This document shows, piece by piece, positions 8,557 through 17,449 of a stretch of DNA of 38,195 nucleotides (position 1 is the first letter of the stretch; each line of letters starts with the position of its first letter). A model generated the notes under the pieces. That model was not told the DNA's origin, ran no database searches, and saw only the letters and a program-made list of their open reading frames with translations. The DNA is taken from NCBI RefSeq assembly GCF_000424985.1, contig NZ_AUKX01000050.1, positions 1 through 38,195 of the forward strand, in the 5' to 3' direction. The position numbers were made by a program, and so were the translations under genes. The DNA is from Arenibacter latericius DSM 15913. Its GTDB lineage: Bacteria; Bacteroidota; Bacteroidia; Flavobacteriales; Flavobacteriaceae.

Positions 8557-11088
8557 TTACATTTTTACAATAATGAATTCTGACCTTCTATTAAGTTCAT
8601 GTTGTTCACGAGAACATCTTACTCCATCTTCACACTCATTAAGCAGTTGCTCTTCCCCGTAACCTATAGCACTAACTATACGCTCATCGGAAATTCCTTT
8701 AGATATAAGGTAATCTCTACTAGATTTAGCTCTCTTATCTGATAGGTATTTGTTGTAAACCGCAGGACCTCTAGAATCGGTATGAGATTCAATTTTAATG
8801 ACCATGTCTTTGTATTCCATCATCACCTCTACCATTTTATCCAATTCTATAGCGGCATCCTTTCTAATACCATATTTATCGAAATCAAAGTATATTAAGT
8901 CCGTTTTAAGTTTCCTAACTCCATCTTCCAAAACGATCAGCTCTTTTAATCTTTTCATGGAAACATCTGTACTTACTATTTCATTTTCAGTTGTTTCAGC
9001 AAACAACTCCTTTTCAAAATATTGGCCTTTACTAATTTTGACAACGTATTTTGTAAACGAATCTAAATCCTCAAAAACAAAGGAGCCATCCTCTGCTGTC
9101 ACCATTTCCTTCAATTTTATATTGTTTTTATCTAATAAGGTAACTAATGCATTAGGCATAACTTCACCTGAAATATGCTCTACTACGGTTCCTGCAATTG
9201 CATTTTCAACAGTCTCTTCAGGAATCAACCTTTCAAAGCTATAGAGATCATCATCTCCCTTACCATCTTTCCTATTAGAAGCAAAGAAACCTTTATTAGT
9301 TACTTCGTTTACAATATAGGAGAAGTCATCTTTTTCACTATTAATTGGCATACCTAAATTAACAGCCTCTAAAAACCCACCGCCTTCTTTCAATTCCGCT
9401 TCATAAACATCCAATCCGCCTAAACCAATCCTTCCATTAGAAGAAAAGTATAACTTATTATTGGTGACAAAAGGAAACATCTCTTTGCGCGGGGTATTTA
9501 CATTGGGGCCTAGGTTTTTTGGTTCGGAATAAAGACCATTCTCCAATACATCCACTACGAAGATGTCGGTTTCCCCCATAGTTCCAGGCATATCGGAAAC
9601 AAAATATAATTTTTTCCCATCTGGACTTAATGAAGGATGACCAGTAGAATACGAATCACTATTAAACGGTAATTCCTTAGCTTCTGTCCATTCTCCCTCT
9701 ACTTTGTTGGAAACAAAAATCTTTAAATGACTCATTCCATTTTTATCCCTACGCAACTTCTTACCATAATTATTACGGGTAAAGTACATAGTTGTATTAT
9801 CTGCAGAAAAGGTAACCGATGCCTCATGGTATTTGGAATTGATTTTACTGGAAAACTTCATGGCATCTCGTAAATCTTGCGATTCTTCATTAATTTTTGC
9901 CACATACAAATCAAGGTAGGGTTGATTATTCCATCCATACCGTCTAGTATTAAAAAATGAGGAATCTCTAGAAGAGGCAAATACAATCTCATTCTCATTG
10001 TAAAACATTGGAGAAAATTCTGAATAAGCTGTATTTAAACTGAGATTTTTTAACTGTACATTAGGTCCTGAATTCAGAATATTATCTAATTTCACCTCAT
10101 TCGTTTCGAAATTAGCAATAGTTTCTTCTAAATCATCTGCATTGCTCTCCACCTTAATAGACTTATTATAAAGTCGCATCATCCGTTTTGCTCGTCCGTA
10201 TTTTCCAGATCCTTTTAATGTATGTGCATATTTAAACAAGAACTCAGGCTGAATTTCCTCCTTATACTTATTATACATTTTATTATACCAAAAATAAGCA
10301 CGCTCCATATTAGTATTAAAGTAATGTGCGTCTCCAGCTTTTTGAAGCACCTCCAACCCGTATGTATCCGGTTTCTTAATCATAGCTCTTTCATAAAGCT
10401 CAGCCGCCTCGGCATACCGCATTTTATCAAAATAATCATTCGCTTTATTTAACCAGGAGTTGTTCCCCATTGGTACATCAGCTGCTGAAATATTATTCAC
10501 ATTACTGTTAGGATTCAACATCTCATAACTAACTTCCTCAATAGTAACTTTTTTATCAGAAAGGACTTTTTCTTTTGCATAATTAACCGAAACTAGCTGT
10601 TTACTTTCCTCATGATCTATTAATTTAGGCACTATCATCACCCATAAATCCTTTCTATAAGACTTATAAGGGTTGGTTTTGCATGCTTCTAAAGCCTTTT
10701 TCCACGTATCAAATTTTGCTAAGAAAAGATAACTTAGTTCATCTTCTGGGTTAAATAAAAATCCGGCATCAAATCCCTTCCCTCTAAGTTTATCGAGGTT
10801 TCTAGCTAAATTAAGATCGTTACCATATATGCCAGTAATAAGGTAGTAACCAGGAGAATGACTGAAAACAGTATCAAACCATTTGGTATTGATTTTGTCA
10901 GCTTTGAAAGCTGATTCGATCTCTTCCATACTACCGATTGCATCCAAATTAAAATCTTCAACAGATTCAAGGGATTGGGCGGCGGTTATTGGCATTACCT
11001 CTACCCTATTGGCATTACCAATATTCCCATTTTGAGCATGAAAAGCTGTGGTCACAAATAAGAATACTAAAGCAATTAATTTTTCCAT
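8557..11088 (-). CDS. OmpA family protein with TPR and PD40 repeats (843 aa)
   Basis: A predicted outer-membrane-associated, peptidoglycan-anchored protein of the kind often encoded with type IX secretion or gliding components in Flavobacteriia. In order: signal peptide (about 1-19, ending FHAQ); a SPOR-like segment about 60-150 (YYLITGIYGNDLNLARNLDKL); TPR-like helices about 210-310; a PD40/WD40-like propeller about 345-625 with SPDGKKLYFVSD-type blades; a carboxypeptidase-regulatory-like beta domain about 630-710; and a C-terminal OmpA domain from 732 with IYFDFDKYGI, HTDSRG and NRRSEF. Two cysteines (about 819 and 825) sit in a loop common in this subgroup. In many relatives such a gene adjoins a PorP/SprF gene; here it stands alone, about 22 kb from the one in this window. 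Confidence 0.88.
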   Translation of the reverse strand: MEKLIALVFLFVTTAFHAQNGNIGNANRVEVMPITAAQSLESVEDFNLDAIGSMEEIESAFKADKINTKWFDTVFSHSPGYYLITGIYGNDLNLARNLDKLRGKGFDAGFLFNPEDELSYLFLAKFDTWKKALEACKTNPYKSYRKDLWVMIVPKLIDHEESKQLVSVNYAKEKVLSDKKVTIEEVSYEMLNPNSNVNNISAADVPMGNNSWLNKANDYFDKMRYAEAAELYERAMIKKPDTYGLEVLQKAGDAHYFNTNMERAYFWYNKMYNKYKEEIQPEFLFKYAHTLKGSGKYGRAKRMMRLYNKSIKVESNADDLEETIANFETNEVKLDNILNSGPNVQLKNLSLNTAYSEFSPMFYNENEIVFASSRDSSFFNTRRYGWNNQPYLDLYVAKINEESQDLRDAMKFSSKINSKYHEASVTFSADNTTMYFTRNNYGKKLRRDKNGMSHLKIFVSNKVEGEWTEAKELPFNSDSYSTGHPSLSPDGKKLYFVSDMPGTMGETDIFVVDVLENGLYSEPKNLGPNVNTPRKEMFPFVTNNKLYFSSNGRIGLGGLDVYEAELKEGGGFLEAVNLGMPINSEKDDFSYIVNEVTNKGFFASNRKDGKGDDDLYSFERLIPEETVENAIAGTVVEHISGEVMPNALVTLLDKNNIKLKEMVTAEDGSFVFEDLDSFTKYVVKISKGQYFEKELFAETTENEIVSTDVSMKRLKELIVLEDGVRKLKTDLIYFDFDKYGIRKDAAIELDKMVEVMMEYKDMVIKIESHTDSRGPAVYNKYLSDKRAKSSRDYLISKGISDERIVSAIGYGEEQLLNECEDGVRCSREQHELNRRSEFIIVKM

Positions 11089-11617
11089 GCGTTTAAATTA
11101 TGGTGTGGCGTACTGTATGGTGTTTAGCACTTGCAAATTCACATTTAAGTCATCCCTAGAAGGACAACAACTACATTAATATTAAGCGAACGGTAAATCT
11201 AGACGCCTTAGTATTGATGTAAAATTTTTTGTTGTGAATCCCTCATTTTGCATAGTGTACAGGAATATTTAGAAAGGGATGTAAGTAAAATAGGGGATAT
11301 TCTGAGAAATCAAGTCATATATTTCCACATAAACTTTACCCTGGATACAAGGTCTACTTTTTTATAACTAGCAAAGCACCACCATTTACTAACTCATTTG
11401 AAAGAGTCAATAATCAGCTCATTCTAATCGAAATAATAGAACCAGTCTCTAAAATGAAGGATTAGATAAAGTGGGTCATAGAACAAAGTAAAGTGTAAAC
11501 TTTAATTCCTATTATAAGTAACAAAATATCAATCGGTACCACAAGTAAAGGACGCAGCCAATTTGGTAAGGCCTAGGAATACCATGAATAGTGTACTATT
11601 TAGTAAATAATACAAAT
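11089..11617. other. Gene-free stretch upstream of the OmpA-PD40 gene
   Basis: About 530 bases without a credible reading frame, holding the unseen promoter of the leftward OmpA-PD40 gene. No good TAnnTTTG box is visible close to that start. I see no repeat or RNA gene. Confidence 0.5.
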
Positions 11618-11652
11618 AAAAAAACACCTACTAAAGCAGGTGTTTTTTTTTT
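11618..11652 (-). terminator. Intrinsic terminator of tatA
   Basis: AAACACCT and AGGTGTTT arms, extended by A- and T-runs, form a strong stem with an 8-base loop. It starts 25 bases beyond the tatA stop codon. Because of the symmetric A/T runs it could work in either direction. Confidence 0.8.
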
Positions 11653-11676
11653 ATAATATGAAGTGAATATATATAC

Positions 11677-11865
11677 TTATTCTTCTTTTTTCTTTTCCTC
11701 CAAAACCTCATCATCTTTGGAAGCATCCTTAAATTCCTTAATACCACTACCTAATCCGCGCATTAATTCTGGAATTTTCTTACCTCCAAATAATAATAAG
11801 ACAATAGCCACTACTAAGGCTATTTGCATTGGTCCAATTGCTAAAAATGTATTTAAAGTTATCAT
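11677..11865 (-). CDS. tatA: Sec-independent translocase subunit TatA/TatE (62 aa)
   Basis: The pore-forming subunit of the twin-arginine pathway, which exports folded proteins across the inner membrane. A single transmembrane helix at about 11-27 is followed by the hallmark [21 protein letters not shown], which gives the hinge and amphipathic helix, and by an acidic-basic tail ending in EEKKKEE. I choose ATG 11865 ([11 protein letters not shown]). An upstream in-frame extension to 11955 would add 30 atypical residues and would overlap the promoter box at 11887-11894. No tatC is in the window, as is common in Bacteroidota where the genes can be apart. It is divergent from the M23 peptidase gene. 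Confidence 0.93.
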   Translation of the reverse strand: MITLNTFLAIGPMQIALVVAIVLLLFGGKKIPELMRGLGSGIKEFKDASKDDEVLEEKKKEE

Positions 11866-11886
11866 AGTAAGATGATTTATTAGAAA

Positions 11887-11894
11887 CAAAGGTA
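11887..11894 (-). promoter_or_regulatory. -7 box of the tatA promoter
   Basis: On the minus strand TACCTTTG matches the TAnnTTTG consensus and lies 21 bases before the chosen tatA ATG, giving a leader of about 16 bases. It supports the shorter start for tatA. No clear -33 TTTG is seen. Confidence 0.55.
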
Positions 11895-12050
11895 CTAAAA
11901 AAGATGTAAGTAACTTGTTAATTTTAAAGACTAAAATATATTTTAATTCTGCCAATCTACAATATAAATTTTGAAAAGATACTTTTGCAAAGAAATAATA
12001 CTATCCAATCAAATTTAATGCTAAAAATAATTAAAGTTAATTTGTAACCT

Positions 12051-12058
12051 TATCTTTG
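12051..12058 (+). promoter_or_regulatory. -7 box of the M23 peptidase promoter
   Basis: TATCTTTG is a perfect TAnnTTTG match. It ends six bases before the ATG at 12065, so the transcript would start at or next to the start codon. The same octamer lies before tRNA-Cys and the sugar transferase gene, which supports it as a real promoter element. Confidence 0.55.
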
Positions 12059-12064
12059 TTTATT

Positions 12065-12934
12065 ATGACCAAAAAACGAAAAAAAAGAAAGGAATTAAAG
12101 AGGAAGCTCTTGCATAAGTACCGCTTGGTCATACTTAATGAAAGTACTTTTGAAGAAAAGATTTCATTTAAGCTGAACAGAATGAATGTATTTGTTACCG
12201 GCTCCCTTTTTATTATTGGCCTTATTGGTTTTACAATACTGCTTATTGCCTTTACTCCGCTTAGGGAATATATTCCAGGATACTCCTCTACGAAACTAAA
12301 ACGCCAGGCCACCGAGCTTACCTATAAAACAGATTCTTTAGTTGTGGTATTAAATTATACCAATAGGTACCTAGATAATATTAGAAAAGTATTAAAGGGC
12401 GATATTGAAAATAACGAAATTAACAGAGACTCGTTGTTTGAACAGTATAAGCTAGACCCATCTACCATTGACTTAAGTCCCATAAGGGAAGATTCTATAT
12501 TAAGGGAGCAAGTGGCTAGAGAAGATAAATATAATTTGTTTGAAAGAAACATCAATAGTCCCGGGAGAGTATTATTTACTCCCTTAAGCGGTACAATATC
12601 TCAAAGCTTTAACACGGAATCTAAGCATTATGCTGTAGACATAGTAGCCCCAAAAGATAGCCCCGTTAAAGCCGTAGCCAATGGCACCGTTATTTTTGCA
12701 GAATGGACTACAGAAACTGGCTATGTCATAATTATTGAACACTCAGAGGGACTCCTAAGTGTATACAAACATAATGGATCACTAAATAAGGAACAGGGTG
12801 ATATTGTTCGTGCTGGGGAAGTAGTAGCCTCGGTTGGTAATACAGGAGAGTTCACTACCGGTACTCACCTTCATTTTGAGCTTTGGAGTAACGGCAGCCC
12901 TCTTAATCCAATAGATTTTATAGATTTTAAATAG
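12065..12934 (+). CDS. M23 family (LytM-type) metallopeptidase, membrane anchored (289 aa)
   Basis: A predicted zinc peptidoglycan endopeptidase. A very basic cytoplasmic N-terminus (KKRKKRKELKRK) is followed by one transmembrane helix at about 44-63, placing the rest in the periplasm. A helical stretch at about 75-160 precedes the M23 domain at about 168-289. The zinc ligands appear intact: His188 and Asp192 in HYAVD, and His270 of the HLH motif at 268-270. It may therefore be active rather than a degenerate activator. ATG 12065 is chosen over a TTG at 12056, which falls inside the -7 box. The GH3 gene starts 6 bases after the stop, so the two form an operon. Confidence 0.9.
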   Translation: MTKKRKKRKELKRKLLHKYRLVILNESTFEEKISFKLNRMNVFVTGSLFIIGLIGFTILLIAFTPLREYIPGYSSTKLKRQATELTYKTDSLVVVLNYTNRYLDNIRKVLKGDIENNEINRDSLFEQYKLDPSTIDLSPIREDSILREQVAREDKYNLFERNINSPGRVLFTPLSGTISQSFNTESKHYAVDIVAPKDSPVKAVANGTVIFAEWTTETGYVIIIEHSEGLLSVYKHNGSLNKEQGDIVRAGEVVASVGNTGEFTTGTHLHFELWSNGSPLNPIDFIDFK

Positions 12935-12940
12935 TAGAAA

Positions 12941-14437
12941 ATGAGTATAAAATCGTTCGCAGCTAAAATATTTGCAGGAATCGTAGCAAAGAAAACTGCA
13001 AAATGGGTACAGAATCCAATAACAACCCAAGATAAAGTTTTCGCATTCTTATTATCCCAGGCGAAAGACACTAGTTTTGGAAAGAACCATAATTTTTCCC
13101 AAATAAAATCTCATGCAGATTTTGTAAAAAACGTTCCTGTAAGAGATTACGAGGAATTAAAGTCATACGTAGAAAAAGTCGTTGCCGGGGAGAGCGATGT
13201 TTTATGGCCTGGTAAACCAGCCTATTTCGCAAAAACATCGGGCACAACCTCTGGGGCAAAATACATTCCCATTACCAAAGAGTCCATTAAATACCAGGTA
13301 GAAGCCTCCCGTAATGCAATCCTAAATTACATTCACGAAACTGGGAGGGCCGATTTTGTGGACGGGAAAATGATTTTTCTTCAGGGAAGCCCTGTAATGA
13401 AAGAGAAGAACGGGATAAAAATTGGAAGACTATCAGGAATATCTGCGCACTACGTGCCCAATTATTTACAAAAAAACCGACTTCCTAGTTGGGAGACCAA
13501 TTGTTTAGAAGATTGGGATACTAAGGTTAATGAAGTGGTAAAAGAAACTGTAGACCAAGATATGACCATTATTGCAGGCATTCCTTCTTGGGTACAAACC
13601 TACTTTGAGAAACTAAATTCTACTACTGGCAAAAAGGTAGGTCAACTTTTCAAAAACTTTGAACTATTTATTTATGGTGGCGTTAACTATGAACCCTACC
13701 GAGCTAAATTTGAAAACCTTATCGGGAAAAGGGTAGCGAGTATAGAATTGTTTCCAGCTAGTGAAGGATTTTTCGCTTATCAAGACTCCCAGACCGAAAA
13801 GGGAATGCTATTACTACTCAATTCAGGGATATTTTATGAGTTCGTAAAGGCCGACGAGTTTTTTGTAGACAACCCAAAACGAATAACGCTGAAAGATGTA
13901 GAGGTTGGTGTAAATTATGTGATGATTATCTCCACTAATGCCGGTCTATGGGGGTACAATTTAGGAGATACCATTCAGTTTATTTCTTTGGAACCCTATA
14001 AAATAATAGTTTCGGGTAGAATTAAGCATTTTATTTCCGCCTTTGGAGAGCACGTCATTGGCAAAGAAGTTGAAGAAGCTATGAGGCTAGCCATTGAAGA
14101 AACGGATGCTAGAATTAATGAGTTTACCGTTGCTCCACAGATAAATCCTAAAGGAGAGGAGCTCCCTTACCACGAATGGTTAATTGAATTTGAACAACTA
14201 CCAACAGATCTGGAAAAGTTTATTGATACTTTGGACACCTCTCTTCAGCAACAAAACTCCTATTACTTTGACCTAATAAAGGGGAAGATTTTACAACCCC
14301 TAAAGATCACTAAAATTAAAAAGGATGGTTTTCAAGAATACATGAAATCTATCGGGAAATTAGGCGGACAGAATAAGGTACAAAGGTTATCTAACGATCG
14401 TAAAGTTGCTGATGGCTTAAGGGAGTTTAGGGTATAA
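12941..14437 (+). CDS. GH3 auxin-responsive-promoter family protein (498 aa)
   Basis: A member of the acyl-adenylate-forming superfamily named after plant GH3 enzymes, which join acyl groups to amino acids. The phosphate-binding motif TSGTTSGAKYIP is at about 99-110, a second adenylation motif ELFPASEGFFA is near the middle, and GYNLGDTIQF gives the nucleotide-binding YxxGD-type motif. Length is normal for bacterial homologues, which are common in Bacteroidota but have no settled substrate. No signal peptide or membrane segment is seen, so it is cytoplasmic. It is co-directional with the M23 peptidase gene, 6 bases apart. Family assignment is secure; the substrate is unknown. Confidence 0.9.
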   Translation: MSIKSFAAKIFAGIVAKKTAKWVQNPITTQDKVFAFLLSQAKDTSFGKNHNFSQIKSHADFVKNVPVRDYEELKSYVEKVVAGESDVLWPGKPAYFAKTSGTTSGAKYIPITKESIKYQVEASRNAILNYIHETGRADFVDGKMIFLQGSPVMKEKNGIKIGRLSGISAHYVPNYLQKNRLPSWETNCLEDWDTKVNEVVKETVDQDMTIIAGIPSWVQTYFEKLNSTTGKKVGQLFKNFELFIYGGVNYEPYRAKFENLIGKRVASIELFPASEGFFAYQDSQTEKGMLLLLNSGIFYEFVKADEFFVDNPKRITLKDVEVGVNYVMIISTNAGLWGYNLGDTIQFISLEPYKIIVSGRIKHFISAFGEHVIGKEVEEAMRLAIEETDARINEFTVAPQINPKGEELPYHEWLIEFEQLPTDLEKFIDTLDTSLQQQNSYYFDLIKGKILQPLKITKIKKDGFQEYMKSIGKLGGQNKVQRLSNDRKVADGLREFRV

Positions 14438-14620
14438 GCTTTAAATATATACTGTAAGTACTGTAGCATTTATTAAGTTGCTGATTTTAAGTTCTTAATA
14501 GCCCTTAGCTCCATAGCGCTTGCGCAAAGTATATTCATCCTTATTACTTGGATTTTCATACCATTTGCAATTCCATTATATTAGCATACTCATTTAATGG
14601 CAATCCATTTCTATAAGACA

Positions 14621-14637
14621 ACCAATATTTTATTGGT
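14621..14637. promoter_or_regulatory. 17-bp palindrome upstream of the polysaccharide locus
   Basis: ACCAATA and TATTGGT are perfect 7-bp arms around TTT. The site is 43 bases upstream of the -7 box of the DUF6909 gene, a position compatible with a regulator site at the head of the glycan locus. It could also be a chance hairpin. Confidence 0.3.
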
Positions 14638-14680
14638 GATAGAAAAGATTGTGACAAGAATTAGATACCGATTTATATTG

Positions 14681-14688
14681 TAGTTTTG
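14681..14688 (+). promoter_or_regulatory. -7 box before the DUF6909 gene
   Basis: TAGTTTTG matches TAnnTTTG and ends 8 bases before the ATG at 14697, implying a leader of only a few bases. No convincing -33 TTTG lies at normal distance. Confidence 0.45.
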
Positions 14689-14696
14689 CATGAAAT

Positions 14697-16385
14697 ATGT
14701 CTATGAAAAAATCTACCAACACCACTAGAGCGCAGGAATCTACGAATGCAATAGAGCGATTGTATATTACTATGCGTCATTTATTTAACCGTGGATTTTA
14801 TAAGCCATCGGGAGTTTCAGGTGCCGCCCTTAGGCAATCCCTCTTACAGCTTAGACCTGAGATTTATGGCTCAATAGCAGAAGAAAAAACTGAACTAAAT
14901 GGACTTATATATGTATTAGAGCGTTTACCTGAAGGTATAGAACAATGTCGCTACATTAATCTTACCTCAGATGAAGGGTATTCTAGCTCACAATTTAAGC
15001 CGATTATCCCTCCCAAAAGAAGAAGAAACTGCTATAGAATAGATGATGAGCAGATGAATATCGAGATTACTAGAGGGCGTTCAGATATCTATGATATTCT
15101 TACCCACCTTACCTTCCTTTTTATTGAGGCGGAAAAAATTAGTAATCGTGTATTAATTGAAGATACCGATAAAACTATCCGAGATTGGGTAAAATTAGAA
15201 GAAGCGGCACAACAAGAAGAACTTAGCCTTAAAGAACGAGAAGTAGCATTAACACATGCTGCCAATATTTTAGGAAGACCTTTTATAGAGGTTATGGCAG
15301 TACATAAACAGTTGTCTATTGATACTGATCCAGAGCGATTTCTAAAGATTATATATTGGTTGGGTAAACTAGCCATTGAAGAAGTCACTACTGGTAATAA
15401 GCGTGCCATCACTTTCAGCCCCATGTTACGAGAACGATTAGGTCATCATATTCATGGAGAACGTTGGGCGAATACCATAAAAGAAAAATTACGCGAAAAT
15501 AATTTGTTGGAGCGCCCTATTCATATAATTAGTGCCAATATGCATAGTGTTATGAACTCTTTATTCGCTAAAAAAGCGTTGTCCAAGGAATTCGCTAATA
15601 ATGATAATCTCTCCATTTTTGAAGCTTTAAGCAATTCGCATAATTCCACACTAAGGGATAAAGTGACTGCTTTGGCAAAAAAGAACGGAATGATCGCTAT
15701 AGATGATCATTCTGGCACCAATATAGATGTACAGATCTTTGACCTTGCCAAACTAGGGAAAGGTAGCTGCTGTTATGAATTACCGGATACTCCGGAAAAC
15801 GAGACACCAGTTATCTTTGTAATGGATTATGCATTTGGAGAACAGGCTTATGAGACTATAGACGAGCTTCTAAAACCTTATAGAGTTAAAAAAAATCAAG
15901 AGGTATTTTTAAATGTGGCTTCCATTTCTATTATGGGAAAAGCAGGGATTCTAGAAGGTGGGAAAGGAGATATTATGATCCCCAATGCACATATCTTTGA
16001 AGGTAGTGCAGATAACTATCCCTTTAAGAACGAATTAAACAAGTCCGACTTTGAAGGGAATGGGTTAAAAGTGCTACAAGGCGCTATGGTTACGGTCTTA
16101 GGAACCTCTTTACAAAACAAAGACATTCTAAAATTCTTCCATGAATCTACATGGAACGTAATTGGGTTGGAGATGGAAGGGGTTCATTATCAAAAAGCTA
16201 TTCAATCTGCTTCCAAAATACGTAAGAGCATTAGAGAAGATGTAAAGGTTAGGTATGCTTATTATGCTTCGGATAACCCCTTGGAAACAGGAAGTACCTT
16301 AGCTTCTGGTGGTTTGGGAACTACTGGGGTAAAACCCACTTATCTAATTACCGATAAAATACTTACACAAATATTTAACTCATAA
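14697..16385 (+). CDS. DUF6909 family protein, nucleoside-phosphorylase-like C-terminal half (562 aa)
   Basis: A Bacteroidota protein without established function. The N-terminal half (about 1-250) is helical, with charged stretches. The C-terminal half resembles the nucleoside phosphorylase/AMP nucleosidase fold: ETPVIFVMDYAFGEQAYE, SISIMGKAGILEGGKGDIMIP and especially GLEMEGVHY, which is like the ribose-binding MEG motif of that superfamily. I therefore infer a possible nucleoside or nucleotide glycosidase/phosphorylase activity, but the match is distant. No signal peptide or membrane helix is seen. It lies 6 bases before the Wzz-like gene in the same direction, so it is probably co-transcribed with the start of the polysaccharide locus. 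The family name is from memory of similar proteins. Confidence 0.7.
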   Translation: MSMKKSTNTTRAQESTNAIERLYITMRHLFNRGFYKPSGVSGAALRQSLLQLRPEIYGSIAEEKTELNGLIYVLERLPEGIEQCRYINLTSDEGYSSSQFKPIIPPKRRRNCYRIDDEQMNIEITRGRSDIYDILTHLTFLFIEAEKISNRVLIEDTDKTIRDWVKLEEAAQQEELSLKEREVALTHAANILGRPFIEVMAVHKQLSIDTDPERFLKIIYWLGKLAIEEVTTGNKRAITFSPMLRERLGHHIHGERWANTIKEKLRENNLLERPIHIISANMHSVMNSLFAKKALSKEFANNDNLSIFEALSNSHNSTLRDKVTALAKKNGMIAIDDHSGTNIDVQIFDLAKLGKGSCCYELPDTPENETPVIFVMDYAFGEQAYETIDELLKPYRVKKNQEVFLNVASISIMGKAGILEGGKGDIMIPNAHIFEGSADNYPFKNELNKSDFEGNGLKVLQGAMVTVLGTSLQNKDILKFFHESTWNVIGLEMEGVHYQKAIQSASKIRKSIREDVKVRYAYYASDNPLETGSTLASGGLGTTGVKPTYLITDKILTQIFNS

Positions 16386-16391
16386 GTTTCT

Positions 16392-17447
16392 ATGGCCCAA
16401 CAACCACAAACACCCCAAAATTCCTCCTCGGATGAGATAGATTTGGGACAACTCTTCCAATTAATTGGCAACGGATTAAAAAAATTATTTCTTTTTATAG
16501 GGAATATTTTCAAGGGTATATTTCATGTCATTGTCCTTTTCCTACTGTTTTTACAAAGGCATTTCCTAAAATTTGTAATTACAGGGGTTATTGGTTTGGC
16601 CTTGGGGATTTATTTAGACATGACAAAGGAGCCTAGGTACCTTTCCACCATGGTAGTAGAACCCAATTTTAATAGTGTACAGCAGCTTTACAATAATATT
16701 AATTTTTATAATGAACTAGCAGAAGCCAAAGATTCAATTGCTTTGGCAGAGGCTTTGGACATATCGGTTAAAGAAGCTTCCTATATTAGTAAATTTGAGG
16801 TAGAATCCTATTCTGATGAAAATCAAAAAGTTCAATTATTCGACAAGTTTGTGCGCAGTTTGGACTCTACCACCAAAAGAGCCATAGATATGCAGAACTT
16901 TTTAAAGAATTTTAATTCATTAGATGCTAGGTTCCATACTATTTCCGTTATCGCTACAAATAATACCGTGGCTAAAAAAATACAGCCCTCTATTATTGGC
17001 TCTATATCTAGAAACGAATATTTTCAGTTACAGCAGAATATCAGCGACCAAAATATTAATTTACAAGACAGCCTTTACAAAAAGCAACTAATGGAAGTAG
17101 ATTCCTTACAACAGCTATATAAAAGGGTAATGGTAAAGGAAGCCGAGAAACCAATGCAGGGAACAAACATTAATCTTGGTCAGGGGGAAGGAAAAGAAAA
17201 TAAGGAACTTGCTTTGATTACCCAAGTAGAGCGACTAAAAGAGAATTTGGTTTTATTGAATGAGGAGCGCGCCAATAAATCTAGTATCCTAAATGTAATC
17301 TCAGCCTTTCCAAGGAGAGGGGTAGAAGTAAAAGGAATATTTAATAGTAATAAATTTAGAATTCCTTTTGCTTTCATTGTTATTACGCTATTAGTTTTAA
17401 GTCTATTGGAACTAAACAGCTTCTTAAAGAACTATAAAAAAGAATAG
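16392..17447 (+). CDS. Wzz-like chain-length determinant / polysaccharide membrane protein (351 aa)
   Basis: An inner-membrane protein with the two-helix plan of Wzz/PCP proteins. The Gln/Pro-rich N-terminus and a hydrophobic amphipathic stretch (about 30-57) lead to TM1 at about 60-77. A large periplasmic part follows, with coiled-coil-like segments at about 205-235 and 275-305, then TM2 at about 322-342 and a short basic tail. No cytoplasmic kinase domain is fused, so it resembles Wzz rather than Wzc. It lies 2 bases upstream of rmlB and would set the length of the glycan made by this locus. Sequence motifs are weak; the call rests on topology and position. Confidence 0.7.
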   Translation: MAQQPQTPQNSSSDEIDLGQLFQLIGNGLKKLFLFIGNIFKGIFHVIVLFLLFLQRHFLKFVITGVIGLALGIYLDMTKEPRYLSTMVVEPNFNSVQQLYNNINFYNELAEAKDSIALAEALDISVKEASYISKFEVESYSDENQKVQLFDKFVRSLDSTTKRAIDMQNFLKNFNSLDARFHTISVIATNNTVAKKIQPSIIGSISRNEYFQLQQNISDQNINLQDSLYKKQLMEVDSLQQLYKRVMVKEAEKPMQGTNINLGQGEGKENKELALITQVERLKENLVLLNEERANKSSILNVISAFPRRGVEVKGIFNSNKFRIPFAFIVITLLVLSLLELNSFLKNYKKE

Positions 17448-17449
17448 CG

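Noticed and set aside
8798-9244. Rightward reading frame of 148 codons inside the OmpA-PD40 region
   Set aside because: It is antisense to the strongly supported OmpA domain, is Ser/Thr/Ile-rich without any motif, and has no promoter box.
11866-11955. Longer N-terminus for TatA
   Set aside because: It would add 30 residues before the normal TatA start and run through the TACCTTTG promoter box.
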